Notes: a model not told the origin generated them from the sequence alone. 64,000 nucleotides of DNA from Campylobacter concisus (GCF_003048615.2 NZ_CP049263.1:1-64000); one strand, 5' to 3'; shown: positions 11,248-21,721, counted from the first letter of the stretch. Translations and numbers: made by a program.

Positions 11248-11306
11248 CTGCCCCTATTTTAAAACTGATAAAGCGAAAAATATCAAACTAATAAACGGAG
11301 AAAAAT

Positions 11307-13109
11307 TTGGAAAAGATACGAAATATAGCCGTCATCGCGCACGTCGACCACGGTAAGACAACAATGGTTGATGAGCTTTTGAAGCAGTCAGGAACATTTA
11401 ACGAGCATCAAAACCTTGGCGAGCGTGTAATGGATAGCAACGACATCGAAAGAGAGCGTGGCATCACGATCCTTTCTAAAAACACCGCCATTCGCTACAA
11501 AGATACAAAGATCAACATCATCGACACCCCAGGCCACGCCGACTTTGGTGGCGAGGTAGAGCGTGTTCTTAAGATGGTTGATGGCGTTTTGCTACTTGTC
11601 GATGCGCAAGAAGGCGTTATGCCACAAACTAAATTTGTCGTCAAAAAGGCGCTCTCACTTGGACTTCGCCCAATCGTCGTCGTAAATAAGATAGATAAGC
11701 CAGCAGGCGATCCAGACCGCGTTATAAATGAAATTTTTGACCTTTTTGTCGCACTTGACGCAAACGACGAGCAGTTAGAATTTCCAGTCGTTTATGCAGC
11801 TGCAAAAAATGGCTATGCAAAGCTAAAACTAAGCGATGAAAACAAAGATATGCAGCCACTTTTCGAGACTATCCTAGCTCACGTACCAGCTCCAAGTGGT
11901 AGTGACGAGAACCCACTTCAGCTTCAAGTTTTCACGCTTGATTATGACAACTACGTCGGCAAGATCGGCATTGCGAGGATTTTTAACGGCAAGATAGCTA
12001 AAAATCAAAACGTCATGCTTGCAAAGGCTGATGGCACAAAGACAACTGGTAGAATTTCAAAACTCATCGGCTTTATGGGACTTGACAGGATCGATATAAA
12101 CGAGGCTGGCACTGGCGACATCGTAGCGATCGCTGGCTTTGACGCGCTTGACGTTGGCGATAGCGTCGTTGATCCAAACAACCCACATCCACTTGATCCG
12201 CTCCATATCGAAGAGCCAACTCTTAGCGTTGTATTTTCTGTAAATGACGGCCCACTAGCAGGCACTGAGGGCAAACACGTTACATCAAACAAGATCGATG
12301 AGCGCCTTGCAAATGAGATGAAGACAAATATCGCGATGAAGTATGAAAACATCGGCGAGGGCAAATTTAAAGTAAGCGGCCGTGGCGAGCTTCAGATCAC
12401 CATTTTGGCTGAAAATATGCGCCGCGAGGGCTATGAGTTTTTACTTGGCAGACCTGAGGTCATCGTAAAAGAGATAAACGGCGTAAAATGCGAGCCATAC
12501 GAGCTTTTAGTCATCGATGCGCCTGATGATACGACAGGCACAGTCATCGAAAAACTAGGCAAAAGAAAAGCTGAAATGGTCTCTATGAACCCAACAGGTG
12601 ATGGCCAAACAAGGATCGAATTTGAGATCCCAGCGCGCGGACTTATCGGCTTTAGAAGCCAGTTCTTGACTGATACAAAAGGCGAGGGCGTTATGAACCA
12701 CAGCTTTTTGGAGTTTAGACCACTAAGTGGCACCGTCGAGCACAGAACAAACGGTGCGCTAGTTTCTATGGAAAATGGCGTAACGCTTGCTTATTCGCTA
12801 TTTAACTTGCAAGATCGTGGCGTGCTATTTCTTGATCCGCAAGCAAAGGTCTATGTGGGCATGATCATCGGCGAGCACAGCCGTCCAAACGACCTTGATG
12901 TAAATCCTATCAAAGGCAAAAACCTAACAAACGTACGTGCCAGTGGCAGTGACGATGCGATCAAACTAGTGCCGCCTAGAAAGCTAAGCCTTGAGCGCGC
13001 GCTAGAGTGGATAGAAGATGACGAGCTAGTTGAGGTTACGCCTATAAATATCCGCGTTCGCAAGCGCTATCTAGACCCAACAGAGCGCAAAAGAAAAGCA
13101 AAACTATAA
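11307..13109 (+). CDS. typA: GTP-binding protein TypA/BipA
   Basis: TypA is a ribosome-associated translational GTPase involved in 50S assembly and stress adaptation. The 600-residue protein has the G1 motif AHVDHGKTT near residues 11-19, G2/G3 around RGITI and [13 protein letters not shown] as G4, and the TypA C-terminal domain. Translation starts at TTG at 11307 after CGGAGAAAAA; no ATG lies near this end. It is monocistronic, with its own -10 and a strong terminator at 13121-13166. Confidence 0.96.
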   Translation: MEKIRNIAVIAHVDHGKTTMVDELLKQSGTFNEHQNLGERVMDSNDIERERGITILSKNTAIRYKDTKINIIDTPGHADFGGEVERVLKMVDGVLLLVDAQEGVMPQTKFVVKKALSLGLRPIVVVNKIDKPAGDPDRVINEIFDLFVALDANDEQLEFPVVYAAAKNGYAKLKLSDENKDMQPLFETILAHVPAPSGSDENPLQLQVFTLDYDNYVGKIGIARIFNGKIAKNQNVMLAKADGTKTTGRISKLIGFMGLDRIDINEAGTGDIVAIAGFDALDVGDSVVDPNNPHPLDPLHIEEPTLSVVFSVNDGPLAGTEGKHVTSNKIDERLANEMKTNIAMKYENIGEGKFKVSGRGELQITILAENMRREGYEFLLGRPEVIVKEINGVKCEPYELLVIDAPDDTTGTVIEKLGKRKAEMVSMNPTGDGQTRIEFEIPARGLIGFRSQFLTDTKGEGVMNHSFLEFRPLSGTVEHRTNGALVSMENGVTLAYSLFNLQDRGVLFLDPQAKVYVGMIIGEHSRPNDLDVNPIKGKNLTNVRASGSDDAIKLVPPRKLSLERALEWIEDDELVEVTPINIRVRKRYLDPTERKRKAKL

Positions 13110-13120
13110 TCCAAATTTGC

Positions 13121-13166
13121 TAGCAAAATCCCTTTGGTGCCAGCCAAAGGGCTAGCAAAATTTTTA
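13121..13166 (+). terminator. Rho-independent terminator after typA
   Basis: CCCTTTGG (13130-13137) pairs with CCAAAGGG (13144-13151) around a six-base loop, with outer GCTAGC arms and a following AAAATTTTTAT tract. Confidence 0.8.
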
Positions 13167-13289
13167 TCTTAAATTTACTTTATACCTTTCAAATCCCCTA
13201 AAATACTTACTTTTCTCTAAATATAGCAATATAATTTTAAGCATGCTGGTTATAAAATTCATTTAATTTCTTTTTTTAAGGATTGTCAA

Positions 13290-13859
13290 ATGAAAATGCT
13301 ATTTTTAGCCCCAGTGCTAGCTTGTAGTCTTGCCTTTGGTGCTGATGTGATCGCAAAAGATGCAAACATAACACTTGATGGCAAGATGATCGGTAAGATC
13401 GAGGTTTTAACGCCAGTTGAAGTCTTAGAAAAAGGTGATAAAACGAGTAAGATCAAGGTTAGTGGTGTAGTGTCGGCAAACTACTTGGCTCAGCTTCAAA
13501 GAAGCGTAGAAGACCCTGAAGTTTTTGTAGCTTTTGATGACGAGAGCGAGGCAAATTTCAAAAAAGTAAAAGATCTTGAAGATGACTATGGCGAGGTTTG
13601 GTACCAAGCTGATGGCGTTTATGAAGTGCCAAATGACGCGCTTGGTGGCAACCAAAAAGAGCTTTACGCAAAGGCAAAGAAAATTTACGAAGAGACCTGC
13701 TCAGCATGTCACAGACTGCATGAGCCAAATAGCTTCACAGCTGCTCAGTGGCCAGCAAATTTATCTGGTATGGTCGATGCGAAATTTGTCGCACTTGATG
13801 AAACTGATCTAAATTTAGTGCTTAAATACCTACAACACAATGCCAAAAAAGTAAAATAA
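13290..13859 (+). CDS. Periplasmic monohaem cytochrome c of the TMAO/DMSO reductase
   Basis: The 189-residue protein starts with a Sec signal peptide (MKMLFLAPVLACSLAFGA) and has one haem c site, CSACH, at residues 137-141. The N-terminal domain before it has a beta-rich, SH3-like look. It sits 20 bp upstream of the molybdenum reductase gene and very probably passes electrons to it. C. jejuni has an equivalent pair (Cj0265c-Cj0264c). It is not the multihaem TorC of E. coli. A TATAAT at 13230-13235 is a plausible promoter. Confidence 0.85.
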   Translation: MKMLFLAPVLACSLAFGADVIAKDANITLDGKMIGKIEVLTPVEVLEKGDKTSKIKVSGVVSANYLAQLQRSVEDPEVFVAFDDESEANFKKVKDLEDDYGEVWYQADGVYEVPNDALGGNQKELYAKAKKIYEETCSACHRLHEPNSFTAAQWPANLSGMVDAKFVALDETDLNLVLKYLQHNAKKVK

Positions 13860-13879
13860 ATTTTCATAAGGGAGAAAAT

Positions 13880-16321
13880 ATGAAAAGACGAGATTTTATA
13901 AAATTTTCTGCACTTGCTGCCACAGCGGCGCAGGCAAACAAGATAGAGGGCGTGACAAAGACCATCTTTGATCAAAGCAAGACCTTTGGCGCAAATAGAT
14001 TTGGTCTATTTTGGGCAAATACCAACTCAAACCAAATCGTCTCCGTCGATCCATTTGAGGGCGATAAATTCCCAAATACCATGAACAATAGCTTGCCAGA
14101 CCTCATCCAAAACGAGAGCCGCGTACTCTATCCATACGTAAGAAAGAGCTATCTAAAAGCAAAAGGCGCAGCAAAGAGCGAGCTTCGTGGCAAAGAGGAA
14201 TTTGTGCGCGTTAGCTGGGACATGGCCCTTGATCTAGCAGCAAAAGCCTTAAAAGAAAATTTCGACAAATATGGCCCTGAGAGCATCTACGGCGAGTGCT
14301 ACTGGTGGGGCGGCAGCGGTAAGATCAGCTGGGGTAGGACTGTTGGTCACAGGATGCTAAAAGTGCTTGGCGGATATGTAGAAGAGAGCGGCGACTACTC
14401 AACGGGTGCTGGCCTTGTTATCATGCTTCACGTCCTAGGCAACAGCGCCGTTTATGATGCTCCGACAAAGTGGGAGGCTATCGCTAAAAACGCTAAAAAT
14501 GTTGTATTTTGGGGCACTGACCCACTTGTAACTGATCAAATTTCATGGCAACCACCAACACATGATGGCTATCTTGGCATCAAAAAGATAAAAGAGGCAG
14601 GCATAAAAACTTATAGCGTTTGCGTCTTTAAAAACGACACCACAAGATACCTTGACTCTGAAGCTATCATCGTTCGTCCAAATACCGACGTAGCAATGAT
14701 GCTTGGCATGTGCCACTATCTATATGAAAACAAGCTTTATGACGAAGAATTTATCAAAAAATACACAGTTGGCTTTAATAAATTTAAAGACTACCTGCTT
14801 GGCACAACCGACAAGGTAGTCAAAGATATCAACTGGGCTAGCAAAATTTGCGGAGTAAAAGCTGAGGATATCGCAAAATTTGCAACAGCACTTGCAAAAG
14901 AGCCAAGCGTCATCATCGCAGGCAGATCACTTCAAAGACAAGATCACGGCGAGATGAGCTTTTGGGGTATCGTAACACTTAGCGCGATGCTAGGTCAGAT
15001 AGGCAAAGAGGGACTTGGCTTCGAGTTTAACCTCTACCACTCAAATGGCGCTACAGACAAGATCGCTCCGTCACTAAAAGGCATCAGCACTAGCATAAGC
15101 GAGAAATACGACAACGTAGATGGCGCTCCTTGGAAGAAATTTAAAAACGTCACCATCCCATCTTCAAGATCGATCGAGGCTTTGCAAAACCCTGGCAAAG
15201 AGATAGACTATGACGGCTCAAAGATCAAGCTACCACACATGAGAGTGGCTTACATGGCGTCTGGATCGATGTTTACAAGACATCAGGATGTAAATAACGC
15301 CGTAAAAGCGTGGCGTAAATTTGATACCGTAATAACCGCTGAGCCATTTTGGACAAGCACAGCAAAACTAAGCGACATCGTCTTACCAGTAGCCCTTGAA
15401 GTCGAGAGAAACGACATCAACCAAAGCGTGCCTACAAACGAATACATCGTAGCTTACAAGCCTGTCGTAGAGCCTATGGGAGAGAGCAGGAGCGACTACT
15501 GGATCTGCTCACAAATCTGCAAACGCTGGGGCAGAGAAGAGGTCTTTACAGAGGGCAAAGATGAGCTTGGCTGGGCGAAAGAATTTTACGCAGACGCAGC
15601 CGAGCAAGCTAAAGGCATAAATGTCAAGATGCCAAGCTTTGATGAGTTTTGGAAAGAGGGATATGTTAGATTTGAGCAAGATGATGAAGCTAGCAGATAC
15701 TACACAAGGCTTAGCGCTTTTAGAGAAAATCCTCACAAAAACCGCCTAGGCACGCCATCTGGCAAGATAGAGCTCTACTCTCCAACTATCGCTAAATTTG
15801 GCTACAAAGACTTTGCGCCACACGTTGCTTGGATCGAGCCGTTTGAGTGGCTTGGCAGCGAAAAAGCCAAAAAGTATCCATTTAGCGTCACAACCCCGCA
15901 CTCAAGATACCGCCTCCACTCACAGCTAAATAACTCAATAATCAGAAACTACGCTGAAGTATGCGCACGCGAGCCAATGCTAATAAACGTAAATGACGCC
16001 AAAGCAAAAGGCATCGCAACTGGCGACGTGGTGAGAGTATTTAACGACAGGGGCGAAATTTTAGTTGGTGCGCTAGTTACTGACATCATCCCAGAGCACG
16101 TCATCGCCATCTGCGAGGGTGCGTGGTACGATCCTGAAGTGCTAGGCGAAAAGAGCCTTTGCAAGCATGGCTGCGTCAATGTCCTAACTCGCGACAAAGG
16201 CACATCTAGCATCGCTCAAAGCAACTGCGGACACACGATCCTTGTAAATTTAGAAAAATACAAAGGCGAGATCAAACCGATCACCGCGTTTTCTAAACCA
16301 AAAATTTTACAATCTTTGTAG
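13880..16321 (+). CDS. torA: Periplasmic TMAO/DMSO-type molybdopterin reductase
   Basis: This catalytic subunit reduces TMAO, DMSO or related S- and N-oxides in anaerobic respiration. The 813-residue protein begins with a twin-arginine signal, MKRRDFIKFSALAATAAQA. Ser174 in GDYSTGAG matches the serine that ligates molybdenum in the DMSO reductase family. It lacks an N-terminal iron-sulfur Cys motif, as expected for this single-subunit group. It forms an operon with the upstream monohaem cytochrome. A decayed copy of its last 430 bp lies at 18055-18486. The exact oxide cannot be decided from sequence. Confidence 0.9.
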   Translation: MKRRDFIKFSALAATAAQANKIEGVTKTIFDQSKTFGANRFGLFWANTNSNQIVSVDPFEGDKFPNTMNNSLPDLIQNESRVLYPYVRKSYLKAKGAAKSELRGKEEFVRVSWDMALDLAAKALKENFDKYGPESIYGECYWWGGSGKISWGRTVGHRMLKVLGGYVEESGDYSTGAGLVIMLHVLGNSAVYDAPTKWEAIAKNAKNVVFWGTDPLVTDQISWQPPTHDGYLGIKKIKEAGIKTYSVCVFKNDTTRYLDSEAIIVRPNTDVAMMLGMCHYLYENKLYDEEFIKKYTVGFNKFKDYLLGTTDKVVKDINWASKICGVKAEDIAKFATALAKEPSVIIAGRSLQRQDHGEMSFWGIVTLSAMLGQIGKEGLGFEFNLYHSNGATDKIAPSLKGISTSISEKYDNVDGAPWKKFKNVTIPSSRSIEALQNPGKEIDYDGSKIKLPHMRVAYMASGSMFTRHQDVNNAVKAWRKFDTVITAEPFWTSTAKLSDIVLPVALEVERNDINQSVPTNEYIVAYKPVVEPMGESRSDYWICSQICKRWGREEVFTEGKDELGWAKEFYADAAEQAKGINVKMPSFDEFWKEGYVRFEQDDEASRYYTRLSAFRENPHKNRLGTPSGKIELYSPTIAKFGYKDFAPHVAWIEPFEWLGSEKAKKYPFSVTTPHSRYRLHSQLNNSIIRNYAEVCAREPMLINVNDAKAKGIATGDVVRVFNDRGEILVGALVTDIIPEHVIAICEGAWYDPEVLGEKSLCKHGCVNVLTRDKGTSSIAQSNCGHTILVNLEKYKGEIKPITAFSKPKILQSL

Positions 16322-16330
16322 AATTTATAT

Positions 16331-16359
16331 AAATTTAGCCCTCGCTTGGGGGCTAAATT
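16331..16359. terminator. Bidirectional terminator after torA
   Basis: AAATTTAGCCC pairs with GGGGCTAAATTT around a short loop, with T-rich and A-rich flanks. It lies between convergent torA and the YolD-like gene and can serve both. A near copy is found at 18460-18486. Confidence 0.75.
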
Positions 16360-16369
16360 TTAAAATGGT

Positions 16370-16687
16370 TTAATGTCTTCTAACTATCTCCACCTCATTT
16401 ATATCCTCAAATTTGATCTTAGTTTTTACGATCATGAGGGTTTTATCTTTGAAATTTACATCTGAGACTAGGCCGCTATTTTTTACGTATGAAAAGCCGT
16501 CGTGGTAGCTCACACGCACTTCGTCAGCTATTTTTATCTCGCTTAATTTTTTTAAAATTTCATCGACCTTACTCTCATCAAGCTCTAGTTTTTCGCCCTT
16601 TTCTCGCTCTTTTGACCGCAGAGCTCGCTCTAGGGTAGAGAGTGGGTTAAACGAGCTAAAAATTTTCGCCCTATCTTTACTCGCCAC
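16370..16687 (-). CDS. YolD-like protein, partner of the Y-family polymerase
   Basis: A 105-residue cytoplasmic protein of the YolD-like kind, recognisable mainly from the C-terminal half (beta-rich VRVSYHDGFSYVKNSG, then IKFEDINEVEIV) and from context. It overlaps the 3' end of the UmuC-like gene by 11 bases on the same strand. In Bacillus and others YolD-like proteins are found as operon partners of Y-family polymerases and are thought to play a UmuD-like role. That role here is inference. Confidence 0.65.
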   Translation of the reverse strand: MASKDRAKIFSSFNPLSTLERALRSKEREKGEKLELDESKVDEILKKLSEIKIADEVRVSYHDGFSYVKNSGLVSDVNFKDKTLMIVKTKIKFEDINEVEIVRRH

Positions 16688-17945
16688 TTTTGTGCCCTCC
16701 GATCTTTTTGTTTCTGTCCTGCCCAGTCGCTTCTGGAAGCAGGTCTATCGCGCGCAGGATCGAGTTTTTGCCAAATTTCTCTTTTATCAAATTTAGCGAC
16801 TTTAGCACCGCTTTTTCCTTAGTGTCATCTTCAAATAGGCTAAATTCTGCCAAATTTTCTTTCACCACATCGTTTGCTGATATGCCTATTTGCCTGATTA
16901 GCCCAGCATTTTTTATCTTGTTTAAAAGCAGCTCCTCAGCCGCGCTCATCAGCACGCTTGAGACATTTGTGGGCGTTTTAAACCGAACACTCGTACGCTG
17001 GTGTGGCTCGAGCTTATCGGCAAATCTTACATTTATCGTTAGCCCACTCGCCCTCACATCTTTGTTTATCATCCTAAGAGCGAGCCTGTCAGCCATCTCT
17101 TTTAGCACGATCACCGCCTCGCAGCGCTCGTAGTCTCTGGGCAAAATTTCTGAGCTAAAGTAGGACTTCGTACTTGGTTTATACGCCTTTATCTCAGCTA
17201 TAGTCGTTGGCTCTATGCCGTTAGCGTGATCTATCGTGATGTAGGCATCGACGCCAAAAATTTTTTCAAGTAGGCTTTTTGGCGCATTTGCAATATCTTT
17301 CATGCAAAAGATGCCGCATTTTTCGAGCTTTAGCCTAGTTTGCTTACCGATACGCCAAAAGTCACTTAGTGGCTGGTGCGTCCAGAGCTGCTTTTTGTAA
17401 AGCTCTTCGTCAAGGTAGGCGATGCCGTCATCTTGGTGCTTTGCTAATATATCAAGCGCGATCTTTGCGAGGTATAAATTTGTCCCCATGCCGCAAGTCG
17501 CCGTCACGCCAGTCGTTTTTAAGATCTCATCCATCATCATCTTCGCCATCTCTTTTGCGCCAAGAGCGTAAAATTTCAAGTAAGAAGTGAGGTCTATGAA
17601 GCACTCATCGATCGAATAGACGTAGATGTCCTCTTTGGAGACATATTTTAGATAAATTTCATAGATCCTTGCGGCGTAGTCGATGTAAAACTGCATCCTA
17701 GGCGGCGCGATGATAAATTTGACATCTCTTGGTATCTCAAAGAGTCTGCAGCGGTTTTTCACCCCTTTTGCACGAAGCGCAGGGCTGACAGCTAAGCAGA
17801 TGCCACCACTGCCACGACTAGCGTCAGCCACGACTAGATCAGCCTTAAATGGATCAAGCCCGCGCTCTACGCACTCAACCGAGGCGTAAAAGGACTTTAG
17901 GTCGATAACGGCGTAAATTTTGCTCTTTGGATTTTCATTTTTCAT
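16677..17945 (-). CDS. Y-family DNA polymerase (UmuC/UvrX-like)
   Basis: Translesion polymerase of 422 residues. The Y-family core is clear: YAVIDLKSFYASVEC with the first catalytic Asp near residue 15, then YSIDECFIDLT with the Asp-Glu pair near 110, followed by CGMGTNLYLAKIALD. The C-terminal little-finger region starts near residue 240. It is most like the Gram-positive UvrX/YqjW group, which pairs with YolD-like proteins as here. No LexA box was recognised. The polymerase and its partner sit between two copies of the torA 3' end, which suggests this pair arrived by insertion. Confidence 0.88.
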   Translation of the reverse strand: MKNENPKSKIYAVIDLKSFYASVECVERGLDPFKADLVVADASRGSGGICLAVSPALRAKGVKNRCRLFEIPRDVKFIIAPPRMQFYIDYAARIYEIYLKYVSKEDIYVYSIDECFIDLTSYLKFYALGAKEMAKMMMDEILKTTGVTATCGMGTNLYLAKIALDILAKHQDDGIAYLDEELYKKQLWTHQPLSDFWRIGKQTRLKLEKCGIFCMKDIANAPKSLLEKIFGVDAYITIDHANGIEPTTIAEIKAYKPSTKSYFSSEILPRDYERCEAVIVLKEMADRLALRMINKDVRASGLTINVRFADKLEPHQRTSVRFKTPTNVSSVLMSAAEELLLNKIKNAGLIRQIGISANDVVKENLAEFSLFEDDTKEKAVLKSLNLIKEKFGKNSILRAIDLLPEATGQDRNKKIGGHKSGE

Positions 17946-18054
17946 GAGAGGATTATAGATGAAATTTGGTAAAAGTTAGTTTGCAAATTTTGTTTGAAAT
18001 GGCTTAAAAATTTAATAAAAATCTTTTAGAAAAAGGCTAAATTTGAGTGCAAAG

Positions 18055-18450
18055 ACCTCGCACTCAAGATACCGCCTCCACCCACAGCTAAGTAGCTCCG
18101 TGATCAGAAACTACGCTGAGGTGAGCGCAAGAGAGCCAATGCTCATAAACGTAAATGACGCCAAGAAAAAGACATCGCAACTGGCGACGTGGTTAGAGTA
18201 TTTAACGATAGGGGCGAATTTTAGTTGGCGCGCTTGCTACTCATCATCCCAGAGCACGTCATCGCCATCTGCAAAGGCGCATGGTATGATCCTGAAGTGC
18301 TAGGCGAGAATTCTAACTCGCGACAAAGACACATCTAGCATCGCTCAAAGCAACTGCAGACACAGGATCTTGGCAAATTTAGAAAAATATAAAGGCGAGA
18401 TCAAGTTGGTCGCTGCGTTTTCTAAACCAAAATTTTGCAATCTTTGTAGA
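18055..18450 (+). pseudogene. Decayed duplicate of the torA 3' end
   Basis: This stretch matches torA 15894-16320 base for base over long runs, for example the parts coding for SRYRLHPQLSS and IRNYAEVSAREPMLINVNDA. It has several single-base frameshifts, a deletion of roughly 40 bp before the last part, and no start region. The similarity continues past the stop into the terminator. It is a partial gene copy with no expected product. With intact torA it flanks the polymerase pair as a direct repeat. Confidence 0.88.
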
Positions 18451-18459
18451 ATTTATAGA

Positions 18460-18486
18460 AATTTAGCCCTCATTTTGGGGCTAAGT
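18460..18486. terminator. Copy of the torA terminator, now serving aroC
   Basis: AAATTTAGCCC and GGGGCTAAG form the same hairpin as at 16331-16359 as part of the duplicated segment. It lies directly after the minus-strand aroC stop. Confidence 0.6.
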
Positions 18487-18491
18487 CAAAT

Positions 18492-19559
18492 TTAGCCGTA
18501 AATTTTCTTTAAATTTTCAAGCTTTGTGCTTGCATTTAGCAGTAGCATATCAGCAAGAACCAGCCTTATCATCGCGGTTGCTACGACGCTGCCACGTATG
18601 CCTATGCAAGGATCATGCCTGCCTCGTAGTTCAAAATCCACCGCCTCGCCAGCTAAATTTAGCGTCTTTTGCTCTTTAAATATCGAAGGCGTTGGCTTAA
18701 AATGGCTCTTTAGTACGATTTCAGCCCCGCTACTTATGCCTCCAAGTATGCCACCAGCGTTGTTGCTCAAAAAGCCAAGCTCGTCCATCTCGTCGTTGTT
18801 TGCTGAGCCAAGCATAGAGCTTACATTTACGCCAGCGCCGATCTCTACGGCTTTTACGCCGTTTATGCCCATTAAAGCAGCTGCCAAAGCGCTATCAAGC
18901 CTATCGTAAAGTGGCTCACCAAGACCAGCTGGCATGCCTCTAGCCACGCTTAAAACCACAGCTCCAACGCTATCGTGCTCGCTTCTAGCTTTATTTACCG
19001 CCTCTTTCATCGCCTCTTCGTTGCCAAGGGCGTAAATTTGCGAATTTTTGGCAAAATCAAAATCAACCTTGTCGCTAATAGCTTTGCCAATGCCAAGCAC
19101 GCCGCTTAAAACTTCTATCTTAAATTCATTCAAAAGCAGCTGCGCAAATGCCCCGCCAGCAACCCTTACTGCAGTCTCTCTGGCACTTGCACGCCCGCCA
19201 CCTCTGTGATCCCTGATGCCATATTTTTTAAAATAGGTAAAATCAGCATGCCCTGGGCGGAAAATCTCACGTAAATTTTCATAGTCATTTGACTTTTGGT
19301 TGTTGTTAAAAATGGCAAAACCTATCGGTGCACCAGTGCTAATGCCGTCAAAGACGCCACTAAAAATTTCTATCTTATCGGCCTCATCTCTTGCCGTTGT
19401 GAAGCTGCTTTGCCCAGGACGACGCTTATCAAGCTCGCTTTGGATGTAGTCTGCATCGATCTTTAGCCCAGCAGGTAGTCCGTCTATCACGCCACCGATC
19501 GCCACCCCGTGGCTCTCGCCAAAGCTAGTTAAGGTTAGTTTTTTGCCAAAAGTATTCAA
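18492..19559 (-). CDS. aroC: Chorismate synthase
   Basis: Converts EPSP to chorismate, the last step of the shikimate pathway, using reduced FMN. The 355-residue protein carries the signatures GESHG near the start, RPGHADFTYFKKYGIRDHRGGGRASARET, and RGRHDPCIGIRG near the C-terminus. It starts 8 bp after rnc and is the last gene of the minus-strand lapB-like/rnhA/rnc/aroC operon. Confidence 0.96.
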   Translation of the reverse strand: MNTFGKKLTLTSFGESHGVAIGGVIDGLPAGLKIDADYIQSELDKRRPGQSSFTTARDEADKIEIFSGVFDGISTGAPIGFAIFNNNQKSNDYENLREIFRPGHADFTYFKKYGIRDHRGGGRASARETAVRVAGGAFAQLLLNEFKIEVLSGVLGIGKAISDKVDFDFAKNSQIYALGNEEAMKEAVNKARSEHDSVGAVVLSVARGMPAGLGEPLYDRLDSALAAALMGINGVKAVEIGAGVNVSSMLGSANNDEMDELGFLSNNAGGILGGISSGAEIVLKSHFKPTPSIFKEQKTLNLAGEAVDFELRGRHDPCIGIRGSVVATAMIRLVLADMLLLNASTKLENLKKIYG

Positions 19560-19567
19560 AATTTATC

Positions 19568-20239
19568 CTATTTTTTGATTTTTTCTAGTGCAATTTTTGC
19601 TGCGAGCTGTTGGGCTTGCTTTTTCGAGCTACCAACGGCACGTGAAATTTCTTTGCCATTTAACAGCAAGGCTATCTCAAATTCTTTCTTATGATCAGGG
19701 CCAAAAGAGCCTATGAGCTCGTATGTTGGTATGACGCCAAGGGTCGCTTGAGTGACCTCTTGAAGGGCTGTTTTGTAGTCCTTTTCAAGGTGTGCAAAGT
19801 CGATCTGCGGATAGCAAAGCTCAAGCAAGGCGATCGAAATTTCTCGCACTTTAAGAAGTCCAGCCTCTAGGTAGATAGCGCCCATCACCGCTTCAAATGC
19901 GTCACTTAAAATGCTATCTTTCTCTCTACCGCCGTTGTTTTCTTCAGCTTGGCTAAGCCTTAAAAACTCGCCCATTTTTAGCCGCCTAGCCATATTTGCA
20001 AAGCTTTTTTCATTGACAAGCGCGGCACGAAGTTTGCTCATATCGCCCTCTGCGATCTTGCTAAATTTCTTAAAAAGATACTCAGCCACGAGCAGATCCA
20101 TCACCGCATCGCCCAAAAACTCGAGTCTTTCATTGTTTAGCGCCTGCTTAGTGCTTTTATGCGTTAGCGCCTCTTCTAAAAGCTCAGATTTTTTAAATTT
20201 ATAGCCAAGATTACGTTCAAATTCTTCTAAATTTTTCAT
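19568..20239 (-). CDS. rnc: Ribonuclease III
   Basis: Cuts double-stranded RNA in rRNA and mRNA processing. The 223-residue protein has the signature [20 protein letters not shown] near residue 37, a second catalytic acidic pair in [16 protein letters not shown], and a C-terminal double-strand RNA-binding domain ending [18 protein letters not shown]. It overlaps rnhA by four bases. Confidence 0.96.
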   Translation of the reverse strand: MKNLEEFERNLGYKFKKSELLEEALTHKSTKQALNNERLEFLGDAVMDLLVAEYLFKKFSKIAEGDMSKLRAALVNEKSFANMARRLKMGEFLRLSQAEENNGGREKDSILSDAFEAVMGAIYLEAGLLKVREISIALLELCYPQIDFAHLEKDYKTALQEVTQATLGVIPTYELIGSFGPDHKKEFEIALLLNGKEISRAVGSSKKQAQQLAAKIALEKIKK

Positions 20240-20670
20240 ATCTTATTCTCATCTTTTATTTTTAATGCCTCGTCCCTTGCCATCTGGTCACACTCCTCAT
20301 TTTCAGGGTGCCCAGCGTGCCCCTTGACCCAGCTAGCCACGACTTTATGTGGCTTTGAAATTTCTAAATACTCCTGCCAAAGCTCGACATTTTTTACATT
20401 TTTAAAATTTCTCTTTTGCCAGTTTGCAAGCCACTCGTTTATGCTATTTGCCACGTATGAGCTATCGGTAAAGAGCCTTACCTCGCATGGCTCTTTTAGC
20501 GCTTTTAGCCCCATTATTGCAGCTTTTAGCTCCATTTGGTTATTTGTCGTATATGCCTCACCGCCACTTGCTTTTTTCTGCGCTTCGTTATATCTCAAAA
20601 TGTAAGCCCAGCCGCCAGCTCCAGGGTTTCCAAGGCATGAGCCGTCGCTAAAAAGTGTTACTATCTTCAC
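20236..20670 (-). CDS. rnhA: Ribonuclease HI
   Basis: Degrades RNA in RNA-DNA hybrids. The 144-residue protein has the acidic catalytic residues in [11 protein letters not shown], the Glu in [17 protein letters not shown], and the [11 protein letters not shown] loop. It overlaps the TPR gene upstream by 23 bases and rnc downstream by four, so the genes are probably translationally coupled. Confidence 0.96.
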   Translation of the reverse strand: MKIVTLFSDGSCLGNPGAGGWAYILRYNEAQKKASGGEAYTTNNQMELKAAIMGLKALKEPCEVRLFTDSSYVANSINEWLANWQKRNFKNVKNVELWQEYLEISKPHKVVASWVKGHAGHPENEECDQMARDEALKIKDENKI

Positions 20671-21673
20671 TTGGTTTTTCTGTGATGTGGGATAAAATTT
20701 TCACACTTCCTAGCTCGTGACAGACCGGACAGCGGTAAAAGTGCATAGGAAATGAGTTTTTGCAGTTTTTGCAAACGTAGTTAAAGCTTAGCCCAGCTGC
20801 GTCAAATTTAGCGTCTTTTAGCCTTTTTATGACATTTAGCTCAAAGCCGTAAATTTCACATGGACCTTCTATATCGCCCTTTGCGTAAAAGAGGGATTTG
20901 TATTTTGCATCGTCTAAATTTATAGGCGTTTTTAGGTTATAAAGCAGGTCTAGTACATCTTCAAATTTGGCAAAATCTTTTAAATTTTCTAAATTTTCAT
21001 TGTGTCTTATGAAAAGCGCTAAGATCATGCGCTTTAAAAGCTCAAAATTTTGGCTAAGGTGCGAGAGGATTTCTACCTTTTCGCTAAAGCTTAAATTTCT
21101 ATCATCAAGCGTGCTGATCGCCTTTATATAGGCCTTTTGATCTTTTACATTTGTCCCTAGCTCTTCAAGAGAATTTAGTGCATAAAGTGCTTCTTTATAG
21201 TTTTTAAGCTTCTCATCTATCATCGTTAAAAAGCGCAGTGCTAGGACATTTCTAGGACTTAGCTCAAGCGCTTTTTCAAAGACTTCGCTGGCTTTTTTTA
21301 AAAATCCAGCCTTAAAATAGACCTCTCCAAGCTCGTTTAGGATAAATTCCTTCTCGTTTTTATCTTTTACCTTTTCAAGTGCGATGAGATAGACGCCTAT
21401 CGATTTTTCAAAGTCACCATTTTTAGCAAATGTCTGACCTAGCATGCTAAGGCTTGGTATATCTACTTCTGGGCTTTTTAGCATCTGTTTGTGCTCGTCG
21501 CTTATGCCATCTTTGCTGTCAAATTTCTTTATAAATTTCTCGATGCGTTTTTTCTCATCTTTGCTAGAAAATATGCCCCAAGCATAGCTTAAAGCGGCGA
21601 TCATCAAGATGATGCTAAATAGAATAATAAGGCTAAATATCGGATCTCTGTGTCCAATGAAAAAAATATCCAC
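20648..21673 (-). CDS. Membrane-anchored TPR protein with C-terminal metal site (LapB-like)
   Basis: The 341-residue protein has one N-terminal transmembrane segment (about residues 12-34), tetratricopeptide-type helical repeats over about 75-210, and a C-terminal rubredoxin-like metal site: CKNC near residue 302 and CPVC about 15 residues later. This architecture is that of E. coli LapB/YciM, which controls LPS synthesis through FtsH and LpxC. Whether that role holds in Campylobacter is inferred. It is the first gene of the rnhA-rnc-aroC operon. Confidence 0.72.
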   Translation of the reverse strand: MDIFFIGHRDPIFSLIILFSIILMIAALSYAWGIFSSKDEKKRIEKFIKKFDSKDGISDEHKQMLKSPEVDIPSLSMLGQTFAKNGDFEKSIGVYLIALEKVKDKNEKEFILNELGEVYFKAGFLKKASEVFEKALELSPRNVLALRFLTMIDEKLKNYKEALYALNSLEELGTNVKDQKAYIKAISTLDDRNLSFSEKVEILSHLSQNFELLKRMILALFIRHNENLENLKDFAKFEDVLDLLYNLKTPINLDDAKYKSLFYAKGDIEGPCEIYGFELNVIKRLKDAKFDAAGLSFNYVCKNCKNSFPMHFYRCPVCHELGSVKILSHITEKPSEDSNTF

Positions 21674-21721
21674 GCTCGTACTTTGTAATAAAATTTTACT
21701 TTAATTATAACAAAGCAGTTG

